From positions 1 to 12,666 of the forward strand of contig JAGTSD010000013.1 of the NCBI GenBank assembly GCA_018262135.1: a stretch of 12,666 nt of DNA, read 5' to 3'. Origin of the DNA: Pseudomonadota bacterium (GTDB taxonomy: Bacteria > Pseudomonadota > Gammaproteobacteria > Competibacterales > Competibacteraceae). The notes under the pieces were generated by a model. That model saw only the letters and a program-made list of their open reading frames with translations. It was not told the origin of the DNA and searched no databases. Positions within the stretch are counted from its first letter, which is position 1, and the number at the start of each line of letters is the position of its first letter. This document shows positions 7,257 through 12,666 of this stretch, in pieces. Made by a program: the position numbers and the translations under genes.

Positions 7257-10200
7257 ATGATTTCGCATGGTGTCGCCGATCACCGACTGGAACCGGTCAA
7301 GGACGATCTCCTGCTGGCCTTGCGGCGGATTCAACTCGATCTGGATACCTATCGCGAAGATCCGCGCGACCCGGCGCCGCTGGAGGCGATTGGCGAAACC
7401 ATCAGCCAGATTCGGGGCCCGTTGTCAGTATTGGACCATCGGGAGGCCGTCGCGTTTCTGGAGGAAATGCGCACCCTCGTCCAGGAACGGGTGGCGGGAC
7501 AGATCCAGACCTTCGACCCGGCTCTGGTACGGCAGGCTACCGAACAGTTGGCGGATTATCTGGAGGTTTTCCTGTCTCCGGGCAACCGGCGGCCGGATAC
7601 GGAACTGTCGAGGATGAGGGAGACCTTGCATCGGGCCCGCCAGCAGGGTGTTGCGTCTGCGATGGACGAGGTGGGATCCACCGCTTCCGCGCTCGCCCTG
7701 GAGTTGGCGCAATGGTCGGAACCCGCGACGCCCGCACCGCCCATCGAGCCGGTTCCGGCATTGACGGACGAGGAGATCGCCATCGAACCGCTGGAACTCT
7801 CACCGTCACCCGCGAGGGTCGCCAGCCCCGCGCTGGACGTAGACAATCCTATCGCACTGATCGGTCTGGCGGACGGTGATCCGGAATTCGTCGAGGTATT
7901 TTTGGAGGAAGCGCTTGGCGAACTGGCCGCCATTCGGGAACAACTGGCGATCTGGCGGGCGCATCCAGAGGATCAGCAGGCGCTGACCAACCTGCGGCGG
8001 TCTTTTCACACGCTCAAGGGCAGCGGCCGCATGGTCGGTGCGACCGTGATTGGCGATTTCGCCTGGGAGTTCGAGAATCTGTTGAATCAGGTGTTGAGTG
8101 GCGCTCAGGATCCTGATCCGGCCATTGCCGCCGCCGTCGCAGCGGCGGTCGAAGCCTTGGCGCCGCTGGTCGGCGAGGTTCCACTTCGTGGGGGCGAACT
8201 GGCGGCTTTGCCGGCGCTGGTCGAGCAGGCGCGGGCATTACAGCACGCCGCGCTGGAACTCGTGCCGCCGCCGTCCGGTTTGGCGATCCCGCCAGGGATC
8301 GATCTGGAATTCGTCGAAGTGTTTCTGGAGGAAGCTCGGGGCGAACTGGCTACCCTGCGAAAACATCAGGCGGTCTGGCGGCAGAATCTGGCCGACCGTC
8401 CGGCGCTGACGGCGCTTCGCCGTGCCTTCCACACCCTTAAGGGCAGCGGTCGCGTCGTGGGCGCGACCGTGATTGGCGATTTCGCCGGATGTTTCGAAAA
8501 TCTGTTGAATCATGTCCTGAACGGCGCGTTGGCTACTTCGCCCGCCGTCGCTGATCTGATCGGCGAAGCGATAGCCGCACTGGAGCCGCTGGAACCGTTG
8601 GTTGGCGATGTGGCGACCGTAAGCCAGGATGCCTTGGCCACGTTGAACCGACTGGTCGCGAGCGCCGAGGCGCTGTTGCGGGAACCGCTGGCCGAAGCGG
8701 TCCCGGCCCCTGCCGAACCGGTCACCGGCACGCTGCCGCCCGCCGTGGCGGTTGCCGCTGCGGAGCGGGTACCGGTCCAGGAGATGCTGGCTCCACCCGT
8801 CATGGAACCGGAGCTGGCACAGATTTTTCAGTATGAAGCCGCCGAAATTCTCGATACCAGCGACGCAATTCTGCAGCAATTGAGCGTCGAGCCTGACCGG
8901 CCTGGATTGCTGGACGATCTGCGTCGGCACATGCACACGCTCAAGGGCAGTTCGCGCATGGCGGGCATCATGATGGTCGGCGATCTGGCCCATGCCGCCG
9001 AATCGGTGCTGGACGCGCTGGGCAAGAGCGGGAGGGCTACGCCGCCGGTCGTGTTGGATACCTTGCAACGCGTGCTGGATCGGCTTAACCGGATGCTGGC
9101 GGAGGCCGCCGGTGGAACGAGTCCGTCGGCCGCGACCCGTTTAATCGCTGATTTGGACCGACTGGCCGATGCGGTCGCTACCGGCAAACTGGCTGAGGAA
9201 CTGCCCGTCGTGCTGGTCGCAGTCCCTGAAGAGGCAGCGGTGATTCCGGAACCGCGTTCCCTGCGGCCCATGACCGAACTGGATCAGGAACTGGTCCAGG
9301 TGTTTCAGGCCGAGGCCGCCGAGGTGCTCGATTCCAGCGACCTCATTTTGCAGCGGCTGCGCGGCGATCCGGGCAATGTCGAGCTGCTGGGCAATCTGCG
9401 CCGCGAGATGCATACGCTCAAGGGCGGTTCGCGCATGGCGGGCATCATGGCGGTCGGTGATTTGGCCCACGCCGCCGAATCGGTGCTGGATGTTCTCGGC
9501 AAGGGTGCGGAGGCCGCGACGTCGGCGGTACTGGATACGCTTCAGCGCGCCCTGGACGGTCTCCATCAGATGTTGGCCGAAGTGGCCAATGGTGCCCGGC
9601 CGCCACCGCCGCAGGCGTTGATTGGCGAACTGCAAGAGGTGTTGGGCGACATGCCGGCGCCGCTGCCTCCGCCGGCCGCGCCAACCGCCGCGCCGAAGCT
9701 CATTTCAATCACCGCGCCGGTGCGACCGGTGGAAAGAGCCACTCCCGCACCGGTGGCCGCGCCCGCCGACACTATTCGGGTCAGCGCCGCGCTGCTCAAT
9801 ACCCTGGTCAACCAGATGGGCGAAAGCAGCATCTTCCGCGCCCGCATTGATCAGGGCGTCGGTGCCATGAGTTTCAACCTCGGCGAACTGGAGCAGACCA
9901 TTTCGCGGCTGCGCCGCCAAATTACCGGTCTCGCCACTCAGGCCGAGGCCCGCATTCAGTCGCGGCTGGATCAGGGCGTCACGGCGCATCAACAGGAATT
10001 CGATCCCCTGGAGCTGGATCGTTTCACTGAATTGCAGCAGGTGAGCCGGTCGCTGATGGAAATCGCTGATGACCTGGGCAACATCGGCAACACCCTGGAG
10101 GAATATGCCCGGGACATTGCCACGCTGCTCGACCAGCAGAGTAAGGTCAACAAGGAAATCCAGCAGGGTTTGATGCGCACTGGCATGGTGCGGTTTGGCA

Positions 10201-11615
10201 CCATCATCCCGCGGTTGCGGCGGGTCGTGCGGCAGGCGGCACAGGAATTGGGCAAGCGGGCGGAGTTGCTGGTTGGGGGCGAGGAGTCGGAAGTCGACCG
10301 CAACGTACTGGAAAACATCGTGGCGCCGCTCGAGCATATGCTGCGCAATTCGCTAGCGCATGGCATCGAAACGCCAGAACAGCGCCGCGCGGCCGGCAAA
10401 TCCGAGATTGGCACCATCAGCCTCAGCCTGCGTCGGGAAGGCGCGGAACTGGTGCTGGAACTGGGCGACGATGGCGGTGGCCTCAACTTCGACGCCATCC
10501 GGGCCAAGGGCGAGGAAAAGGGACTGCTGCTGCCCGGCCAGCCCGCGATCCAGGAGGAACTGATCGCTCTGTTGCTGCGTCCCGGTTTTTCCACCGCCGC
10601 CACGGTGACCCAGATTTCCGGGCGTGGAGTCGGCATGGATGTGGTCAACGAGGCGATTCGGACCATGCGTGGCGCCCTGCTCATTCAGACCGAGCCAGGC
10701 CAGGGGACCCGCTTCATCATTCGCCTGCCATTCTCGCTATCGGTCACGCAGGCCCTGTTGGCGCGGGCTGGCGACAGCCTGTTCGCCATTCCCCTGCTCA
10801 GCATCGAGCTGGTCACGCGGCTCAACGAAAAGGAGTTCCAGGCCTATCTGACCGGCGAGCAGGTTCAGCACTTGCATGGCGGCCGTGGTTATCCGATTCA
10901 TAACCTGGGCATTTTGATTGGCAACGAACAGGTCCTGCCGTTCGAAGAAGACGTGGATCGCCGGCCGCCCGTGCTGCTGTTCCGCAGTGCGGAGGCCAGC
11001 GCTGCCCTGCAGGTCGAGGCGGTGCAAGGCAATCAGGAAATCATCGTCAAGCCGATTGGTCCCCAGTTCGACGGCGTGCCCGGCATTTCCGGCGCTGCTG
11101 TACTGGGCGATGGCCGGGTGGTGGTGGTGCTGGAACTGGCGGCGCTGGTGCGCAATATCGGCTCCCAGGCCCAGAAGCAGACGGAAAGCCGTGCATTGCG
11201 CGCGGCGCGGCAGGAGGCGCGGCCGGAGAAACTCAGCGTCATGGTCATTGACGATTCGATCACCATGCGCAAGGTAACCAGCAGGATTCTGGAACGTCAC
11301 AACATGCGGGTCATCACCGCCAAGGATGGTCTGGACGCCGTGGCGATGTTGCAGACCCAGGTGCCCGACCTGGCGATTCTCGACATCGAGATGCCACGCA
11401 TGGACGGTCTCGAAGTGTTGGCTCACGTTCGCAACCAGCCTGCTCTGTCGCATCTGCCGATTATCATGGTGACTTCGCGCGGCGGCGACAAGCACCGCAA
11501 TCGGGCCATGAAGCTGGGCGTCAACGATTATCTGACCAAACCTTATCAGGAAGAGCAGTTGATGCAGGCGATTCGCAAGATATTCGGCGAGCGCGCCCTG
11601 GAGTTGATTACCTGA
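7257..11615 (+). CDS. chpA: ChpA/PilL hybrid histidine kinase with four HPt domains and a receiver
   Basis: This 1452-residue CheA-type kinase is the core of the pilus chemosensory system. Residues 1-130 resemble a degenerate HPt, with Ser50 where His would be. Four HPt domains follow, with HTLKG histidines at 251, 392, 560 and 719. After an Ala-Pro linker (about 790-838) come a dimerization region (about 839-1000) and the ATPase domain: N box around His1027-Asn1031, Asp1071-Asp-Gly-Gly-Gly, and G1122-R-G-V-G-M-D. A CheW-like domain (about 1160-1300) and a receiver close the protein; the receiver has Asp1332/Asp1333, phospho-acceptor Asp1376, Thr1406 and Lys1428. All key kinase and receiver residues are present. 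The ATG at 7257 is chosen because GAGG lies 7 bases upstream; the adjacent GTG at 7254 is only 4 away. Pseudomonas ChpA is about 2470 residues, so this is a compact form, which some species call PilL. Confidence 0.95.
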   Translation: MISHGVADHRLEPVKDDLLLALRRIQLDLDTYREDPRDPAPLEAIGETISQIRGPLSVLDHREAVAFLEEMRTLVQERVAGQIQTFDPALVRQATEQLADYLEVFLSPGNRRPDTELSRMRETLHRARQQGVASAMDEVGSTASALALELAQWSEPATPAPPIEPVPALTDEEIAIEPLELSPSPARVASPALDVDNPIALIGLADGDPEFVEVFLEEALGELAAIREQLAIWRAHPEDQQALTNLRRSFHTLKGSGRMVGATVIGDFAWEFENLLNQVLSGAQDPDPAIAAAVAAAVEALAPLVGEVPLRGGELAALPALVEQARALQHAALELVPPPSGLAIPPGIDLEFVEVFLEEARGELATLRKHQAVWRQNLADRPALTALRRAFHTLKGSGRVVGATVIGDFAGCFENLLNHVLNGALATSPAVADLIGEAIAALEPLEPLVGDVATVSQDALATLNRLVASAEALLREPLAEAVPAPAEPVTGTLPPAVAVAAAERVPVQEMLAPPVMEPELAQIFQYEAAEILDTSDAILQQLSVEPDRPGLLDDLRRHMHTLKGSSRMAGIMMVGDLAHAAESVLDALGKSGRATPPVVLDTLQRVLDRLNRMLAEAAGGTSPSAATRLIADLDRLADAVATGKLAEELPVVLVAVPEEAAVIPEPRSLRPMTELDQELVQVFQAEAAEVLDSSDLILQRLRGDPGNVELLGNLRREMHTLKGGSRMAGIMAVGDLAHAAESVLDVLGKGAEAATSAVLDTLQRALDGLHQMLAEVANGARPPPPQALIGELQEVLGDMPAPLPPPAAPTAAPKLISITAPVRPVERATPAPVAAPADTIRVSAALLNTLVNQMGESSIFRARIDQGVGAMSFNLGELEQTISRLRRQITGLATQAEARIQSRLDQGVTAHQQEFDPLELDRFTELQQVSRSLMEIADDLGNIGNTLEEYARDIATLLDQQSKVNKEIQQGLMRTGMVRFGTIIPRLRRVVRQAAQELGKRAELLVGGEESEVDRNVLENIVAPLEHMLRNSLAHGIETPEQRRAAGKSEIGTISLSLRREGAELVLELGDDGGGLNFDAIRAKGEEKGLLLPGQPAIQEELIALLLRPGFSTAATVTQISGRGVGMDVVNEAIRTMRGALLIQTEPGQGTRFIIRLPFSLSVTQALLARAGDSLFAIPLLSIELVTRLNEKEFQAYLTGEQVQHLHGGRGYPIHNLGILIGNEQVLPFEEDVDRRPPVLLFRSAEASAALQVEAVQGNQEIIVKPIGPQFDGVPGISGAAVLGDGRVVVVLELAALVRNIGSQAQKQTESRALRAARQEARPEKLSVMVIDDSITMRKVTSRILERHNMRVITAKDGLDAVAMLQTQVPDLAILDIEMPRMDGLEVLAHVRNQPALSHLPIIMVTSRGGDKHRNRAMKLGVNDYLTKPYQEEQLMQAIRKIFGERALELIT
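7878..8640 (+). repeat. Tandem duplication of HPt domains 1 and 2 within chpA
   Basis: Two copies of an HPt unit begin at 7878 and 8301 with DPEFVEVFLEEA and DLEFVEVFLEEA. The HTLKG histidines lie 423 bases (141 codons) apart. A 24-base block is identical in both copies (8040-8063 and 8463-8486), and AATCTGTTGAATCA also recurs. Identity at DNA level, including third positions, points to a recent duplication or gene conversion. Confidence 0.85.
8802..9630 (+). repeat. Tandem duplication of HPt domains 3 and 4 within chpA
   Basis: The second pair of HPt units begins near 8802 and 9279. Histidine codons 8934 and 9411 are 477 bases (159 codons) apart. Blocks of 22 bases (from 8951 and 9428) and 20 bases (GCCGCCGAATCGGTGCTGGA in both) are identical. 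The protein segments MHTLKGSSRMAGI and MHTLKGGSRMAGI differ at one site. This pair is clearly distinct from HPt 1 and 2, which read FHTLKGSGR. Confidence 0.85.
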
Positions 11616-11679
11616 GACGGTCGGGCCGGGTCCGGATCGCCGGAGCCGGTTCCGTGCCGCCCGTTTCCTGGACACCGTT

Positions 11680-12153
11680 ATGGAAGCTTCCTCCAATCTC
11701 CGTTGTTTGTTGATCGCGGTACAGGGTGGGCAGGTCATCCTGCCTAACAGTCTCGTCGCCGAGGTGTTACCCTTCGCCACCCCGTTGCGGATCGAAGCGG
11801 CGCCGCAGTGGGTGGTCGGCGCCATGCTATGGCGCAATCTGACCACGCCGCTGATCAGCCTGGGACAGTTGATTTTTCGGGTGGCGCCTGATACCGATCT
11901 CAACTCGCGGATTATCATCCTCAATACCCTGGGTTCGGACTCCCAGTTGCCGCATTTCGGCTTGCTGGGCACTTCGGCGCCGCGGCCGGTCAACTTGCAA
12001 CGCTCCGAAATCAGTCTGGATCCCGACGTTGCTGAAACCGATCCGCGCGAGCCGGGCATTTTGAGCCGGGCGCGTTATCAGGATCAGCCAGTCCTCATTC
12101 CGGATCTGGACGCTATCGAGGCAGTATTGCAACCCCTGGTCCGCCGGGCCTGA
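11680..12153 (+). CDS. chpC: ChpC-like CheW adaptor
   Basis: The 157-residue soluble product looks like a divergent CheW-like protein. It opens with LRCLLIAVQGGQVILPNSLVAEVL, the first strands of the fold, then WVVGAMLWRNLTTPLISLGQL in place of the NLRG-type motif, and ends with a C-terminal helix rich in Leu and acidic residues. Its place right after chpA matches ChpC of Pseudomonas, a second adaptor that links chemoreceptors to ChpA. It is 64 bases downstream of chpA and 27 bases upstream of smc, on the same strand. The ribosome site is weak. The fold is a fair call from pattern and context. ChpC is the best name, but a general CheW-domain protein cannot be excluded. Confidence 0.8.
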   Translation: MEASSNLRCLLIAVQGGQVILPNSLVAEVLPFATPLRIEAAPQWVVGAMLWRNLTTPLISLGQLIFRVAPDTDLNSRIIILNTLGSDSQLPHFGLLGTSAPRPVNLQRSEISLDPDVAETDPREPGILSRARYQDQPVLIPDLDAIEAVLQPLVRRA

Positions 12154-12180
12154 CCGGCGCGGAGAGCGCGTTCGATCCTC

Positions 12181-12666
12181 ATGCGGTTGAGTACGATCAA
12201 ACTGGCAGGGTTCAAATCATTTGTGGACCCTACCGTGCTGCATTTGCCCGGCGACTTGGTCGGTATCGTCGGTCCCAACGGCTGCGGCAAATCCAACATC
12301 ATTGACGCGGTGCGCTGGGTGATGGGCGAAAGCTCGGCTCGCAGTCTGCGCGGCGAGAGCATGAGCGACGTGATCTTCAACGGCTCGGCCAGTCGCAAGC
12401 CCGTCGGGCAAGCCTCCGTCGAACTGGTCTTCGACAACAGCCAGGGCCGGCTGGGCGGACCTTGGGCCAGTTACGGCGAAATCGCCATCCGGCGGGTGGT
12501 CAGCCGCGACGGCCAGTCCAGCTATTTTCTCAACGGTACGCGCTGCCGGCGCCGCGACATCGCCGATATTTTTCTGGGTACCGGCCTGGGGCCGCGCAGC
12601 TATGCCATCATCGAGCAGGGCATGATTTCGCGGGTGATCGAGGCCCGGCCGGAGGAACTGCGGGTG
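12181..12666 (+). CDS. smc: Chromosome segregation ATPase SMC, N-terminal part (cut by window end)
   Basis: The first 162 residues are present and the frame is open to the last base. They match the N-terminal ATPase head of [21 protein letters not shown] at the start, the Walker A loop GPNGCGKS (31-38) followed by [12 protein letters not shown], then [36 protein letters not shown] and the Q-loop-type segment [14 protein letters not shown] proteins condense and segregate the chromosome with kleisin partners. The coiled coils, hinge and C-terminal head lie beyond the window. The ATG at 12181 begins exactly at the conserved family start, although no strong ribosome site is close. It lies 27 bases after chpC on the same strand with no terminator between, so some read-through from the pil operon is possible. 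Confidence 0.95.
   Translation, partial: MRLSTIKLAGFKSFVDPTVLHLPGDLVGIVGPNGCGKSNIIDAVRWVMGESSARSLRGESMSDVIFNGSASRKPVGQASVELVFDNSQGRLGGPWASYGEIAIRRVVSRDGQSSYFLNGTRCRRRDIADIFLGTGLGPRSYAIIEQGMISRVIEARPEELRV

Noticed and set aside
8040..8486. Repeated blocks in chpA considered as a mobile element or CRISPR-like repeat
   Set aside because: The repeats are in frame, encode HPt domains and lie 423 bases apart, so domain duplication explains them.
8238..9068. Minus-strand open frame of 276 codons opposite the HPt repeats of chpA
   Set aside because: It is a shadow of the duplicated HPt region and has no recognisable protein features.
10737..12059. Long minus-strand open frame (440 codons) across the end of chpA and chpC
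   Set aside because: It lies opposite two well-supported genes, its translation shows no domain, and its length is explained by GC-rich codon use on the other strand.
12084..12437. Minus-strand open frame of 117 codons over the start of smc
   Set aside because: The plus strand encodes an unmistakable SMC head with a Walker A motif, and overlap of two real genes here is unlikely.

Overview
This is a GC-rich window, very probably from a gammaproteobacterium. The grounds are the neighbourhood gshB and tonB next to a Pil-Chp type IV pilus chemosensory cluster, a layout known from Pseudomonas and relatives, and a glutathione synthetase of E. coli-type length. I cannot name the genus from sequence alone. 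There are seven complete protein genes, one gene cut by the right edge, and one gene remnant. I see no tRNA, rRNA, CRISPR array or insertion sequence.

Layout. Positions 1-1556 hold a leftward SLC13/DASS-type permease with its own terminator at the left edge. Positions 1700-2136 hold the remnant of a rightward repeat protein with a regular 20-residue period. It has lost its start and carries a 1-base deletion. Positions 2240-4316 hold a leftward gshB-tonB pair: glutathione synthetase, then a proline-rich TonB-like energy transducer. A 210-base divergent intergenic region (4317-4526) separates it from a rightward operon: pilI (CheW-like adaptor), pilJ (methyl-accepting transducer), chpA/pilL (a 1452-residue multi-HPt CheA hybrid ending in a receiver), and chpC (second CheW-like adaptor). 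Only 27 bases later the chromosome-condensation ATPase gene smc begins and runs off the window.

How the genes work together. PilJ is the membrane sensor. PilI and ChpC couple it to the ChpA kinase. ChpA can pass phosphate through four histidine-phosphotransfer (HPt) domains and to its own C-terminal receiver. In Pseudomonas this system controls twitching motility and pilus-linked cAMP signalling, and the neighbouring tonB gene has also been tied to pilus function.

The system is a known type, but this copy is stripped down. The stand-alone regulators pilG and pilH are absent between gshB and pilI, where the Pseudomonas layout would put them. The adaptation enzymes pilK and chpB are also absent from the cluster. 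ChpA is far shorter than the Pseudomonas protein, and its four HPt domains form two pairs of tandem duplicates. I found no wholly unknown system here.
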